Made by a program: the position numbers and the translations under genes. Of a stretch of DNA of 64,000 nucleotides, positions 44,760 to 54,886 are shown in pieces (position 1 is the first letter of the stretch; each line of letters opens with the position of its first letter). The stretch covers positions 3,340,809 to 3,404,808 of the forward strand of contig NZ_CP126279.1 in assembly GCF_003234815.2 (NCBI RefSeq). Reading direction: 5' to 3'. The stretch is from Curtobacterium sp. MCBD17_035 (GTDB taxonomy: Bacteria; Actinomycetota; Actinomycetes; Actinomycetales; Microbacteriaceae). The notes below the pieces were generated by a model. That model did no database searches, had not been told where the DNA came from, and was given only the letters and a program-made list of their open reading frames with translations.

Positions 44760-44776
44760 TGCACACCATGTGTGCA
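44760..44776. promoter_or_regulatory. Palindromic site in the dnaB leader
   Basis: TGCACAC-CAT-GTGTGCA, a perfect 7-bp inverted repeat with 3-bp centre. Typical of a dimeric regulator site; no local regulator gene is present. Confidence 0.4.
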
Positions 44777-45222
44777 CAACGTTGTTTAGAGTGCCGGTTG
44801 AAGGTTCCCGACTTGACGTCCTGCCTGTGCATAGAACCTGGACAGGGCGGCCTGATGTGGAGTACCACGTCCCACGCTCCCAGCCCCACCACATGCGCGC
44901 TTGTCCCCCGGAACGGTCCCCGGGTCAACAGCGCGACGGGTGTCGCTGGGCGCGCGCCGGAACCACGCGGAGTTGCTGTCCGCAACCAGGAGGACACGCG
45001 TACCCCACCGGCCTCGCCCCGCTCGCGGCCAGCGGGACGCACCGCCACCGCGCCTCCCGGCAGGGGGCCCGAATCGACAGGACCGTTGTCGTCCGACAGC
45101 AGTCGGGTCGTCGCATGCAACCGCATCTCGTGCGTGTGCATCCGACGACCGCCGATCCGATGTCGGACGACCGCCGGACTGTCGAAGAGCAGCGAAGCCG
45201 GAGGAGGCTGCGGGGACGACGA

Positions 45223-45254
45223 AGGGCGGGCCTCCCGACTGGGAGACCCGCCCT
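45223..45254 (-). terminator. Terminator of the rpsF-ssb-rpsR-rplI operon
   Basis: 14-bp arms AGGGCGGGCCTCCC and GGGAGACCCGCCCT with one mismatch and a 4-base loop, 36 bp after the rplI stop. Confidence 0.75.
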
Positions 45255-45289
45255 CGGCGGTCGGACCGGCAGCGCCGGCCCGGACGGAA

Positions 45290-45742
45290 CTACTTGGCGG
45301 CGACGACCTTCAGCGCGATGGTCGCGACGATGTCCTCGCGGAGCCGGACCGTGGCCTCGTGCTCGCCGACGGACTTGATCGACCCGGGGACCTCGATCTT
45401 GCGCTTGTCGAGCGAGCCGATGCCCTGCGCCTGCACGGCGTCGGCGACGTCGCCCGGGCGGACCGAGCCGAACAGGCGGCCGTCCTTGCCGGCCTTGACG
45501 GTCAGCGTGACGACGGCGTTCTGCAGCTTGAGCTTGAGGTCCTGGGCCTCTTCGATCGTGGCGAGCTCGCGCGCGGCGCGGGCGGCCTGGATCGACTCGA
45601 CCTGCTTCTGACCACCACGCGACCACGCGACGGCGAAGCCCTGCGGGATCAGGTAGTTGCGGGCGTAGCCGTTCTTGACGTCGACGACGTCACCGGCGGA
45701 ACCGAGGCCGGAGACCTCGTGGGTGAGGATGAGCTTCGACAT
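45290..45742 (-). CDS. rplI: 50S ribosomal protein bL9
   Basis: 150 residues. Begins [20 protein letters not shown] with the bL9 signature [16 protein letters not shown], a long connecting helix and the C-terminal domain. Last gene of the operon. Confidence 0.97.
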   Translation of the reverse strand: MSKLILTHEVSGLGSAGDVVDVKNGYARNYLIPQGFAVAWSRGGQKQVESIQAARAARELATIEEAQDLKLKLQNAVVTLTVKAGKDGRLFGSVRPGDVADAVQAQGIGSLDKRKIEVPGSIKSVGEHEATVRLREDIVATIALKVVAAK

Positions 45743-45756
45743 GGGTGATCCTCCGA

Positions 45757-46017
45757 TCAGCGGCCGGAGCCGGCGTAGGGGAGGAGCGCCATCTCGCGGG
45801 CGTTCTTCACGGCACGGGCGATGAGGCGCTGCTCCTGGACAGAGACGCCGGTGATACGGCGGGCACGGATCTTGCCGCGCTCGGAGATGAACTTGCGCAG
45901 GGTCGCGACGTCCTTGTAGTCGATGACGCCGACCTTGATCGACTTCGCGGGGGCGGCGTTCTTGCCGCCCTTGCCTCCGCGAGGCTTGCGGCGGTCGCCG
46001 CTGCTCTTTCCAGCCAT
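45757..46017 (-). CDS. rpsR: 30S ribosomal protein bS18
   Basis: 86 residues. Basic N-terminus, then [19 protein letters not shown] and [20 protein letters not shown]. 14 bp from rplI. Confidence 0.97.
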   Translation of the reverse strand: MAGKSSGDRRKPRGGKGGKNAAPAKSIKVGVIDYKDVATLRKFISERGKIRARRITGVSVQEQRLIARAVKNAREMALLPYAGSGR

Positions 46018-46067
46018 TGGGGGATTCCTTCTAGTTCTGTTTCCGGATCAGCGGGGGAGCCGACTGA

Positions 46068-46616
46068 TCAGAACGGGGTTTCGTCGTCGTAGGTGCCGCC
46101 CGGGGTGTTCCACACGTCCGACGAGGACGTGTTGCCACCCTGGTTGCCCTGCGGGGACCACGGTTCGTCGGACTGCGCGCCACCGTTGTAGCCGCCGCCA
46201 CCGCCACCGTTGCCGCCACCGACCTGGCCGCGGCCACCGCCGCCACCACCACCGGAGGCGCGGGTGACCTGGGCGGTCGCGTAGCGGAGCGAGGGGCCGA
46301 TCTCGTCGACCTCGAGCTCGATGCTCGTGCGCTGCTGGCCTTCGCGGTCCTGGTAGGAGCGCTGACGCAGACGACCCTGCGCGATGACGCGCGAGCCCTT
46401 GGTCAGCGATCCCGCGACGTGCTCGGCGAACTCACGCCAGACACTCGCACGGAGGAACAGCGCGTCGCCGTCCTTCCACTCGTTCGCCTGACGGTCGAAC
46501 GTGCGCGGTGTCGACGCGATGGTGAAGTTCGCCACCGCGAGGCCGTTCTGCGTGTACCGCAGCTCGGGATCGCTGGTGAGGTTGCCCACCACCGTGATGA
46601 CGGTCTCGCCGGCCAC
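46068..46616 (-). CDS. ssb: Single-stranded DNA-binding protein
   Basis: 182 residues. OB fold starting with [20 protein letters not shown], a Gly-rich disordered linker, and the acidic protein-interaction tip DDETPF. Four bases from the rpsF stop (separated by 3 nt), within the ribosomal operon as is usual. Confidence 0.97.
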   Translation of the reverse strand: MAGETVITVVGNLTSDPELRYTQNGLAVANFTIASTPRTFDRQANEWKDGDALFLRASVWREFAEHVAGSLTKGSRVIAQGRLRQRSYQDREGQQRTSIELEVDEIGPSLRYATAQVTRASGGGGGGGRGQVGGGNGGGGGGYNGGAQSDEPWSPQGNQGGNTSSSDVWNTPGGTYDDETPF

Positions 46617-46619
46617 GGG

Positions 46620-46991
46620 CTACTCGGCGCTCTTCGTGGCGGCCGCGGCCTTGCGGGCGGCGCGCTCGTCGGAGAGCTTCTTGGCGGCGGCGACCTGGGC
46701 GATCGCTTCCTCGGCGCGGAGGACCTTGGTGCGGAGCACGGCCTCGGAGAGACCGAGCTGGCGGTCGAGTTCCTTGGCGGCGTCGGCGTTCGCCGTCATG
46801 TTGACGACGGCGTAGATGCCCTCGGACTTCTTGTTGATCTCGTACGCGAGACGACGACGGCCCCAGACGTCCACGTTGTCGACGGTGCCACCGTCGTTGC
46901 GGATGACTGCGAGGAACCGGTCGAGCGACGGAGCGACCGTGCGCTCGTCGATCTCGGGGTCGAGGATGACCATCAGTTCGTACTGGTGCAT
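46620..46991 (-). CDS. rpsF: 30S ribosomal protein bS6
   Basis: 123 residues. [18 protein letters not shown] start, [20 protein letters not shown] core. First gene of the operon; GGGAGG precedes the start. It pairs with bS18 in the ribosome. Confidence 0.97.
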   Translation of the reverse strand: MHQYELMVILDPEIDERTVAPSLDRFLAVIRNDGGTVDNVDVWGRRRLAYEINKKSEGIYAVVNMTANADAAKELDRQLGLSEAVLRTKVLRAEEAIAQVAAAKKLSDERAARKAAAATKSAE

Positions 46992-47021
46992 GCGGAACCC
47001 ACCTCCCTTGGTCTAGAACGG

Positions 47022-47038
47022 CTCCGGTCTTTCCGGAG
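47022..47038 (-). promoter_or_regulatory. Hairpin in the rpsF leader
   Basis: CTCCGG/CCGGAG with a 5-base loop, about 30 nt before the start codon. bS6:bS18 autoregulatory leaders contain CCG-bearing hairpins in other bacteria; whether this is one is uncertain. Confidence 0.3.
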
Positions 47039-47171
47039 CAGGAGGGTTGATGCATGTGTGCGACCACCACGAAGGCGGTGGGCACAACCTGACAAGACTA
47101 GCCGACGGCCGGGAGGCCCGGCAAGCGTTCTCCCCAGCCCGAACGCCCGCACCGTGGTCGGGTGGTGCGGA

Positions 47172-48599
47172 TCAGCCCCGCTCGGCCCACCAGGCGCGCA
47201 GGCGACGCTCCGCCTCGTCGGGTCCGAGGGGCCCCTCGTCCATGCGGGCCTCGAGCAGGAACCGGTAGGCCTCGCCGACCTCGCGCCCGGGGCGGATGCC
47301 GAGGATCCGCATGATGTCGTCGCCCGTCAGGTCGGGACGCATGGCGTCGAGTTCCTCCCGGTCGCGCAGGGCGGCGATCCGGTCCTCCAGGTCGTCGTAC
47401 GCGAACCCGAGCCGGTCGGCCTTGCGGCGGTTGCGCGTCGTGACGTCCGAGCGGGTGAGCTCGTGGAGCCGCTCGAGCTGGTCGCCGGCGTCGCGGACGT
47501 AGCGGCGCACGGCCGAGTCCGTCCACGCGCCGTCCGTGTAGCCGAAGAACCGCAGGTGCAGCTCGATGAGCTTCGTGACGGCGGCGACGGTCTCGTTGTC
47601 GAACCGCAGCGCGCGGAGCCGCTTGCGGGCGAGCTTGGCACCGACGAGGTCGTGGTGGTGGAAGCTCACGACGCCGCCGGGCTCCAGGCGGCGGGTGGCC
47701 GGCTTGCCGATGTCGTGGAGCAATGCGGCGACGCGGAGGACGATGTCGGGCGCGTCGCCGGCGTGCCGTTCGTGCTCGTAGCCGATCGCCTGCGTGAGCA
47801 CGGTGAGCGAGTGCTCGTAGACGTCCTTGTGGTGGTGGTGCTCGTCGATCTCGAGCTGCATCGCCGGGAGTTCCGGCAGCACCCGCTCGGCGATGCCCGT
47901 GTCGACGAGGAGGCGCAACCCGGGCACGGGGTCGTCCGTGGCGAGCAGCTTGACGAACTCGTCGCGCACGCGCTCGGCGGAGACGATCGCGATCGAGCCG
48001 GCGAGCTCGGTCATCGCGGCGCGGACGTCGTCGCTCACGGTGAACCCGAGCTGGCCCGTGAACCGTGCCGCACGCATCATGCGGAGCGGGTCGTCGCGGA
48101 AGGACACGACGGCGCTCTGCGGGGTGCGCAATCGACCGGCGAGCAGGTCCTCGACGCCGTCGGCCACGTCGACGAGCTCGCGCTGGGGGAGTCGCAGGGC
48201 CATCGCGTTGACGGTGAAGTCCCGGCGGACCAGGTCCTCGGTGATGGCCGATCCGAACTCGACCTCGGGCTTCCGGGTCTCGCCGTCGTACACGTCGCTG
48301 CGGTACGTCGTGATCTCGACCTGCTCGCCACGCACGCGGGCCGCGATGGTGCCGAACTGTCGCCCGACGTCCCAGGTCGCGCTCGCGATCGGTTCCACGA
48401 TCCGGAGGATCTCGTCGGGCCGGGCGTCCGTCGTGAAGTCGAGGTCGGTCACAGGCCGGCCGAGGAAGGCGTCGCGGACGGGACCGCCGACGAGCGCGAG
48501 TTCGTGGCCGGCCTCGGCGAAGGCGGCGGCCAGGGTGGCGACGGGTGCGGACTCGGCGAGGTGACCGAGGCGTTCCACGGCGTGTGCGACGGAGGGCAT
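47172..48599 (-). CDS. cca: CCA tRNA nucleotidyltransferase
   Basis: 475 residues. Head-domain motif LALVGGPVRDAFLGRPVTDLD with the DxD pair, then the RRDFTVNAMAL and RFTGQLGF segments, and an HD domain (LLHDIGKP). Adds or repairs the tRNA 3'-CCA. Divergent from the DUF6049-MurJ gene. No Nudix gene intervenes, which is common in related genomes. Confidence 0.94.
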   Translation of the reverse strand: MPSVAHAVERLGHLAESAPVATLAAAFAEAGHELALVGGPVRDAFLGRPVTDLDFTTDARPDEILRIVEPIASATWDVGRQFGTIAARVRGEQVEITTYRSDVYDGETRKPEVEFGSAITEDLVRRDFTVNAMALRLPQRELVDVADGVEDLLAGRLRTPQSAVVSFRDDPLRMMRAARFTGQLGFTVSDDVRAAMTELAGSIAIVSAERVRDEFVKLLATDDPVPGLRLLVDTGIAERVLPELPAMQLEIDEHHHHKDVYEHSLTVLTQAIGYEHERHAGDAPDIVLRVAALLHDIGKPATRRLEPGGVVSFHHHDLVGAKLARKRLRALRFDNETVAAVTKLIELHLRFFGYTDGAWTDSAVRRYVRDAGDQLERLHELTRSDVTTRNRRKADRLGFAYDDLEDRIAALRDREELDAMRPDLTGDDIMRILGIRPGREVGEAYRFLLEARMDEGPLGPDEAERRLRAWWAERG

Positions 48600-48707
48600 G
48601 ACCCGTCGATCATCCCAGAACCCGGCCGTGCCGTGCCTCCTCGGCTGCGTCTCCGGCTGGGCCTCCTACACTCGTCCGAGGCCCGGACGGTCCCGGGCGC
48701 CTCTTCC

Positions 48708-51700
48708 ATGCACATCCTCCGAACGCCACTCGCCGCCGCGGTGACCGCGCTGGTCGCCCTCGGCGTCGTCGGCGCGCCCGGAGTCGCGGAGGCGGCGAGC
48801 AGCAGCCATGCAGCGGTCAGCAGCAGCCACGCCGCGTCGGCCACGAGCAATGCGCGCGCGGTCGCGACCCCCGGTCCCACCGGCACGAACGCCAGCACCG
48901 CGACCCCCGCGCCCACCCACCCCGCGCAGAAGAACGCAGCGGCGCCCACCACGGCGACCACGGCCTCCCTGTCGGTGGCGGCGACGGACCAGGGTGTGCT
49001 CAAGCAGGACCAGGACCTCACCCTGACGGTCACCGTGACGAACGGCACCGACACGGATCTCGCCGCGACCACCGCGGACGTCTCCCTGTCGCGGAGCGTG
49101 ACCGGGGACCGGTCCGACCTCGAGGACTGGCTCGAGGACACCAGCTCAGACGGTTACCTCGGCTCCTACCTGACGAGTTTCGACGTCCCGGTGGTCCCCG
49201 CGCACCACACGGTCACGATGACCGACATCACCATCCCGTCGGCCACGGTCGGCCTCGACGGCTACTCGTTCGGCGCGCGCCGCCTCGCGGTCTCGTACGC
49301 GTCGGGCTCGGTCGACGTCGTCGGCCGTTCGGCCATCACCTGGTACCCGTCGCTGACGCAGCAGCCCACGGACGTCTCCGTCGTGATGCCGATCACCGTG
49401 CCCGCGACGACGTCGACCACGCTGTCGGCGTCCGAGCTCGCCGCGGACACCGCCGTCGACGGCACGCTCACGGCGCAGCTCGACGCCGCCATCGACCACA
49501 ACGTCGCGATCGGCATCGACCCGCGGATTATCGTCTCGATCCGGCTCCTGGGCCAGGACGCTCCCGAGTCCGCGGTGGCCTGGCTCGACCGTCTGACCGC
49601 CGCCCGGAACGAGACGTTCGCGCTCCCCTACGCCGACGCCGACCTGACGGGCCTCCGGCAGGCGGGGGCGCCGGGCGTCTTCACGCCGATCTCGTTCGAC
49701 CAGGACGTCGACCCACGGCACTTCCCCGGAGCGGTCACCCCGACACCGACGGCCACCGCGACCGGGACGACGGACGGTGCGAGCGGCGCCGGCGCGGCCG
49801 CCGCGAGCGCGACGCCGACCGCCGGTGCGGGCCCGTCCACGTCGGCCGGTGGAGGCACGGGGACGAGCGCCGGCGCCGGAACCAGCACCGGGGGCGAGAC
49901 CGGAACGGCGGCCGGAACCGGAACGACCGCCGGCACCGACACAACCCCGGCGCCCGGCACGGGCCAGCCGGAAGGCGAGCCCACGCCCGCCGCGCCCACG
50001 CTGCCGACGATGCAGACCCTGCTCGACTTCCCGTACACGCTGCCCTCGATCGCCTGGCCGGACGAGGACACCGTCACCTCGGACGACCTCCCGGTACTCG
50101 CCAAGGGGGGTTACCAGCACACCATCGTCGCGAACGGGAACACCACGGCCGGCGCGGACACCACGGTCGCCGCCTCCGCCAAGGCCGGGACCGCCGACCT
50201 CCTCGTGTCCGACGAACGGCTGAGCGCGCTCCTCGACGACGCCGCGGACGCACCCGATCAGGCGTCGTGGCAGAGCGCGATGGCGGCGCTCACCGCCACC
50301 CTCGCGACGACGACGCGCCAGGCGAGCACCTCCGCTCCGATCCTCCTGACGTTCGACCGTTCATGGCCGACCGACCCGACCCGCATGTCCGACACGCTCG
50401 ACGCGCTCGAGTCGATGCCGTGGGTCTCGCCCACGGACCTCTCGACGACCATCGGCACCGCGCCGACGAGCGTCTCGGTGAGCAACCACGCCGAGCCCGA
50501 CGACCGCCTCGCGCAACTCCGCCAGCTCGTCCAGTCCGAGAGTGCCGTCACCGCGTTCTCGACCGCGCTGACCACCCCCACCGACCTCACGGCGCCGACC
50601 CGGCTCCACACGCTCGCCCTCGCCTCGACCGCGTGGACGACCGACCTCGCGGGACTGCAGCGTGCCGTGGCCGTCCGGGTGAAACGGGCGAACGCCGTCG
50701 TCGACTCGGTCGGGATCGTCGACTCGAGCTCCATCACCCTGCTCGGCGACCGGTCGTCCCTGCCGATCTCCGTCCGCAACAAGTCCGAGTTCCCCGTGAC
50801 CGTCTACCTGACGGTCACGCCGTCGAACTCGTTCCTCCGGGTCGAGAAGAACGCGCTCCAGGTCACCGTCCAGCCCGAGTCGCAGTCGCGCATCACGTTC
50901 CCCGTGCAGTCCGTCGCGAACGGCAAGGTGCAGCTCCAGCTCAGCCTGACGAGCTCCACCGGGACGCGCGTCGCGCAGCCGAGCGCGGTCGAGATCAACG
51001 TGCAGGCCCAGTGGGAGACCATCATCACCGGCCTCGCCGGAGCCGCGGTCGTGGTGATCTTCGGCCTCGGGATCCTGCGCAACATCCGCCGACGCCTCCG
51101 TCGCCGGTCCGGTGGCGCGCCTCCTGAGGACGACGACGACCCCAACCGTCCGCTCGACGACCAGCCGGTGGCCGCGTCGGCCGCCGCCCCGGCGGCCACC
51201 GCATCCACGGCCGTCGCCGCCCCCGCAGCCGTCGCCGCACCCGCCGCCGTCGCCGCTGCACGCCCGACGGGAGCACGAGAACGGAACGACGTGACCGACG
51301 ACCTCCAGACCGCTCGGCCGGGAGGCACGGCTCCACTCGCCGGGACCCCCATCGGTGCCGCGGCACCCACCGCCGGCACCCCGGGCACGACGGACGCGGC
51401 CGTCGGGGCGGGCGCGGTCGCGGCAGCGGGCGCGATCGCGGCAGCGGGCGCGATCGGCGGCGCGGCTCCGACCGGCGGCGCGACCCCGACCGGCGGCGCG
51501 ACCCCGACCGCCCCGGCGGAACGCGGCCTCGGCCGGGCCAGCGCCCTGCTCGCGATCGGCACGATGGTGTCGCGCGTCCTCGGGTTCGCCAAGACGTTCG
51601 TCCTCGCGGCCGCGATCGGCCAGTCCGGTAGCGCCGCCGCCAACGCCTTCGCCGTCTCGAACCAGCTGCCGAACAACATCTACGCGCTCATCGCGGGCGG

Positions 51701-53144
51701 CCTGCTCAGCGCGGTCCTCATCCCGCAGATCGTCCGCTCGATGAAGCAGCACGCCGACGGCGGTCAGGCGTACATTAACCGGATCGTCACGCTCGGCGGC
51801 ATCGTGTTCCTCGGCGTCACCGTCGTCGCCACCGCGATCGCGCCCCTGCTCGTCCACCTGTACAGCCAGTCCGCGGGCAGCGGCGGCAAGGGCTTCGCGG
51901 ACGACACCACCGCACTGGCGGTCGCGTTCGCGTTCTGGTGCCTGCCGCAGATCCTCTTCTACGCGCTGTACTCGCTGCTCGGCGAGGTCCTCAACGCCCG
52001 CCAGGTGTTCGGGCCCTTCACGTGGGCGCCGCTCCTCAACAACGTCATCGCGATCGCCGGGCTCGTCGTGTTCATCGCCCTCTTCGGCACGCGCGGGTTC
52101 AACAGCGACGCAGGCGACTGGACGCCGACGAAGATCGCCGTGCTCGCGGGGAGCGCCACTCTGGGCGTCGCGGTGCAGGCGGCGTTCCTGCTGCTCTTCT
52201 GGCGTCGGGCCGGCCTCGGGTTCCGTCCCGACTTCCGGTGGCGCGGGGTGGGGCTCAAGGCGACGGGCACCGCGGCCGGCTGGCTGTTCCTCATGATCCT
52301 GGTGACGCAGCTCGCGGGCATCGTGCAGTCGCGGGTGGCGTCCCTCGGCACGGGCGCGGGCAACGCGACGCTGCAGAACTCGTGGCTGCTGTTCATGCTG
52401 CCGCACTCGATCATCACCGTGTCGATCGCCACCGCCTACTTCACGCGGATGAGCCACGACGCGGAACGGGGTGACATCGCCGCGGTCCGCCGGAACCTGT
52501 CGCAGTCGCTCCGGATCGTCGGTCTGTTCACCGTGTTCGCGTCGGTCGCCCTCATCGTCCTGGCGTTCCCGTTCGCCCGGATCTACGAGCACGCCTTCAC
52601 GGACGTCCGGTCGATGGCCTTCGTGCTCGTCGCCTACATGCCCGGCCTGGTGCTGTTCAGCATGTTGTTCATCATCCAGCGGGTGTTCTGGGCCCTCCAC
52701 GACCACCGCACGCCGTTCTTCATGCAGCTCGTGCAGTCCGGGCTGTTCGTCATCGGCGCCTACGCCGTCGCGGCCCTGCCCGGCTCGGCCATCGGCGTCG
52801 GCGTCGCGATCACGACCACCCTCGCCGGCAGCGCCCAGACCGTCGTCGCGCTCGTCATCGTCCGCCGACGCCTCGCCGGCATCGAGGGCGGCGCCGTGAC
52901 GCGCTCGCACGTGCAGTTCCTCGTCGCCGCGATCGTCGCCGGGGCCGCCGGGGTCGCCGTCGCCGCGTTCTTCGGGGCGTTCCGAGCCGGCGGGTTCGCG
53001 ATGACGGACGTCACGAGTGCGCTCATCACCCTCGCACTCACCGCGGCCGCCATGGTGGTCGTGTACGTGGCCGTGCTCGTCCTCACGCGCAACGGCGAGA
53101 TCCGCAGCGCGGTGGGCCTCCTCCGGGCCCGTCTCGGACGCTGA
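48708..53144 (+). CDS. DUF6049 protein in frame with MurJ lipid II flippase
   Basis: One uninterrupted frame of 1478 residues. Residues 1-860: signal peptide (TPLAAAVTALVALGVVGAPG), extracytoplasmic DUF6049 region with a long Thr/Gly/Ala-rich linker (about 345-430), and a membrane helix (ITGLAGAAVVVIFGLGIL) near 780. Residues ~940-1478: MurJ/MviN with 14 helices, from ASALLAIGTMVSRVLGFAKT onward. MurJ flips lipid II during peptidoglycan synthesis. In related genomes these are usually adjacent separate genes; here no stop lies between them, so this is either a true fusion or two proteins with an internal GTG start (see 51291). Confidence 0.8.
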   Translation: MHILRTPLAAAVTALVALGVVGAPGVAEAASSSHAAVSSSHAASATSNARAVATPGPTGTNASTATPAPTHPAQKNAAAPTTATTASLSVAATDQGVLKQDQDLTLTVTVTNGTDTDLAATTADVSLSRSVTGDRSDLEDWLEDTSSDGYLGSYLTSFDVPVVPAHHTVTMTDITIPSATVGLDGYSFGARRLAVSYASGSVDVVGRSAITWYPSLTQQPTDVSVVMPITVPATTSTTLSASELAADTAVDGTLTAQLDAAIDHNVAIGIDPRIIVSIRLLGQDAPESAVAWLDRLTAARNETFALPYADADLTGLRQAGAPGVFTPISFDQDVDPRHFPGAVTPTPTATATGTTDGASGAGAAAASATPTAGAGPSTSAGGGTGTSAGAGTSTGGETGTAAGTGTTAGTDTTPAPGTGQPEGEPTPAAPTLPTMQTLLDFPYTLPSIAWPDEDTVTSDDLPVLAKGGYQHTIVANGNTTAGADTTVAASAKAGTADLLVSDERLSALLDDAADAPDQASWQSAMAALTATLATTTRQASTSAPILLTFDRSWPTDPTRMSDTLDALESMPWVSPTDLSTTIGTAPTSVSVSNHAEPDDRLAQLRQLVQSESAVTAFSTALTTPTDLTAPTRLHTLALASTAWTTDLAGLQRAVAVRVKRANAVVDSVGIVDSSSITLLGDRSSLPISVRNKSEFPVTVYLTVTPSNSFLRVEKNALQVTVQPESQSRITFPVQSVANGKVQLQLSLTSSTGTRVAQPSAVEINVQAQWETIITGLAGAAVVVIFGLGILRNIRRRLRRRSGGAPPEDDDDPNRPLDDQPVAASAAAPAATASTAVAAPAAVAAPAAVAAARPTGARERNDVTDDLQTARPGGTAPLAGTPIGAAAPTAGTPGTTDAAVGAGAVAAAGAIAAAGAIGGAAPTGGATPTGGATPTAPAERGLGRASALLAIGTMVSRVLGFAKTFVLAAAIGQSGSAAANAFAVSNQLPNNIYALIAGGLLSAVLIPQIVRSMKQHADGGQAYINRIVTLGGIVFLGVTVVATAIAPLLVHLYSQSAGSGGKGFADDTTALAVAFAFWCLPQILFYALYSLLGEVLNARQVFGPFTWAPLLNNVIAIAGLVVFIALFGTRGFNSDAGDWTPTKIAVLAGSATLGVAVQAAFLLLFWRRAGLGFRPDFRWRGVGLKATGTAAGWLFLMILVTQLAGIVQSRVASLGTGAGNATLQNSWLLFMLPHSIITVSIATAYFTRMSHDAERGDIAAVRRNLSQSLRIVGLFTVFASVALIVLAFPFARIYEHAFTDVRSMAFVLVAYMPGLVLFSMLFIIQRVFWALHDHRTPFFMQLVQSGLFVIGAYAVAALPGSAIGVGVAITTTLAGSAQTVVALVIVRRRLAGIEGGAVTRSHVQFLVAAIVAGAAGVAVAAFFGAFRAGGFAMTDVTSALITLALTAAAMVVVYVAVLVLTRNGEIRSAVGLLRARLGR
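51291..53144 (+). other. murJ: MurJ moiety; possible internal translation start
   Basis: GTG 51291 opens VTDDLQTARPGGTAPLAG after GGAAC, in frame with DUF6049. It would give a 617-residue MurJ with an Ala/Pro/Gly-rich N-terminal tail before the first helix. This is the likely start if the two are made separately. Confidence 0.55.
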
Positions 53145-53252
53145 ACGCGGGCCGAACGGCGGAATGCGCCGCCGGTACCATGTGTTGATCCGATCGGACC
53201 GGGAGGCACCGGTCCGGTCCTCCAGGACGTCCACGACGAAAGGGCACCAGGC

Positions 53253-54260
53253 ATGCGCCAGCTCATCATCATCGGCTCCGGTCCCGCCGCGCTGACGGCC
53301 GCGATCTACAGCGCGCGCGCCGAGCTGAAGCCCCTCGTGGTCGCGTCCAGCGTCGAGACCGGCGGCGAGCTCACCAAGACCACCGAGGTCGAGAACTTCC
53401 CCGGCTTCCCGGAGGGCATCCAAGGCCCCGACCTCATGATGAAGATGCAGGAGCAGGCCGAGAAGTTCGGCGCGGAGATCCTGTACGACGACGCCGTGTC
53501 CGTCGACCTCACCGGCGACGTCAAGAAGGTCACCGTCGGTGGCGGCCAGACCTACGAGTCGCTCGCCGTGATCTACGCGACCGGCTCCGCCTACCGCAAC
53601 CTGGGCCTCCCGGACGAGCAGCGCCTGTCGGGCCACGGCGTGTCGTGGTGCGCGACCTGCGACGGCTTCTTCTTCCGCCAGAAGAACATCGCCGTCGTCG
53701 GCGGTGGTGACTCCGCGATGGAGGAAGCCACGTTCCTCACCCGCTTCGCCGACACGGTGACGGTGATCCACCGCAAGGACGTCCTGCGCGCGTCGAAGAT
53801 CATGCAGGACCGCGCGTTCAACGACCCGAAGATCGCGTTCGCGTGGAACAAGGAGGTCGTCGCCATCCACGGTGAGACCTCGGTCGAGGGCGTCACGCTC
53901 CGCGACACCACCACCGGCGAGGAGTCGCAGCTGCCCCTCGACGGTCTGTTCATCGCGATCGGCAACGACCCGCGTACGCACCTCATCCACGGCCAGGTCG
54001 ACCTCGCCCCCGAGGGCACCATCGCCGTCGACGGACGCTCGTCGCGCACGAACCTGTCCGGCGTCTTCGCGGCCGGTGACGTCATCGACCCGACCTACCG
54101 GCAGGCGATCACCGCGGCCGGTTCCGGCACGGTGGCGGCCCTCGACGCCGAGAAGTTCCTCGCCGACCTCGAGCCCGAGCTCGCCGCCCTGGCGGACGGT
54201 CCGGTCCCGGTCGAGCCCGTCACGATCTCGCCGGTCGAGCCGGCCACGGTCGGGAGCTGA
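53253..54260 (+). CDS. trxB: Thioredoxin-disulfide reductase
   Basis: 335 residues. FAD-binding GSGPAALTAA at the N-terminus, redox-active CATCDG (CxxC) near residue 134, NADPH-binding GGGDSAMEEA, and the FAD-closing GVFAAGDV. The C-terminal tail is slightly longer than usual and Pro/Val-rich. Upstream of trxA, 96 bp apart. Confidence 0.96.
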   Translation: MRQLIIIGSGPAALTAAIYSARAELKPLVVASSVETGGELTKTTEVENFPGFPEGIQGPDLMMKMQEQAEKFGAEILYDDAVSVDLTGDVKKVTVGGGQTYESLAVIYATGSAYRNLGLPDEQRLSGHGVSWCATCDGFFFRQKNIAVVGGGDSAMEEATFLTRFADTVTVIHRKDVLRASKIMQDRAFNDPKIAFAWNKEVVAIHGETSVEGVTLRDTTTGEESQLPLDGLFIAIGNDPRTHLIHGQVDLAPEGTIAVDGRSSRTNLSGVFAAGDVIDPTYRQAITAAGSGTVAALDAEKFLADLEPELAALADGPVPVEPVTISPVEPATVGS

Positions 54261-54356
54261 GCGGTCGCGCCCGGCCGCGCCGTGCCTCCCGTCCAACGGA
54301 ATAGCGACACGGACGTCGATGTTGTCCACAACGACCAACCCAAGGAAGCAGGAACC

Positions 54357-54683
54357 ATGTCCAACGCCAAGGCAGTGACCGACGCGTCGTTCTCGAGCGA
54401 CGTGCTGCAGTCCGACAAGACGATCCTCGTCGACTTCTGGGCCGAGTGGTGCGGGCCGTGTCGTGCGGTCTCCCCGATCCTCGACCAGATCGCGTCGGAG
54501 CACAGCGACAAGATCGAGATCGTCAAGCTCAACGTGGACGAGAACCCCCAGTCCGCCATGCAGTACCAGATCACCTCGATCCCCGCGATGAAGGTCTTCC
54601 GTGGCGGTGAGGTCGTCAAGACCGTGATCGGTGCGAAGCCGAAGCCGGCGCTCGAGGCCGACCTGGCCGAGTTCCTGGTCTGA
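54357..54683 (+). CDS. trxA: Thioredoxin
   Basis: 108 residues from ATG 54357, after AAGGAAGCAGGAACC. Active site FWAEWCGPC; conserved cis-Pro in TSIPAMKVF. Reduced by the adjacent TrxB. Confidence 0.96.
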   Translation: MSNAKAVTDASFSSDVLQSDKTILVDFWAEWCGPCRAVSPILDQIASEHSDKIEIVKLNVDENPQSAMQYQITSIPAMKVFRGGEVVKTVIGAKPKPALEADLAEFLV

Positions 54684-54704
54684 CACCAGCCCCGACGGCT
54701 CCCG

Positions 54705-54737
54705 AAGCCCCGTCTCCCGATCCGGGAGGCGGGGCTT
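54705..54737 (+). terminator. Terminator after trxA
   Basis: 14-bp arms (54705-54718 and 54724-54737, with one wobble pair) and a 5-base loop, followed by TCCG. 22 bp after the trxA stop. Confidence 0.78.
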
Positions 54738-54886
54738 CCGTCGTCCACGCGGAGCCACGCGTCCGGAACTGGCCTGCGCGGGGACCGACGGGCGTCCACG
54801 GGCATGCCGTATCGTGGCCGGAACGCCGTCCGTCGGCGTCGGCGTCGGCGTCCGCGATCGGCGCCCGAGTGATCGGAGACCATGCG

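Larger units (their letters stand above)
44428..45222. other. Long intergenic region between dnaB and rplI
   Basis: About 800 bp without a supported gene. It holds a DnaA-box-like cluster (44617-44711) and a palindrome (44760-44776). The remainder shows no RNA gene that I can recognise. Confidence 0.5.

Noticed and set aside
46419..48707. Plus-strand open frame covering ssb, rpsF and cca in antisense
   Set aside because: It is the antisense shadow of high-GC genes on the other strand; only the part from 48708 has a signal peptide and family similarity.
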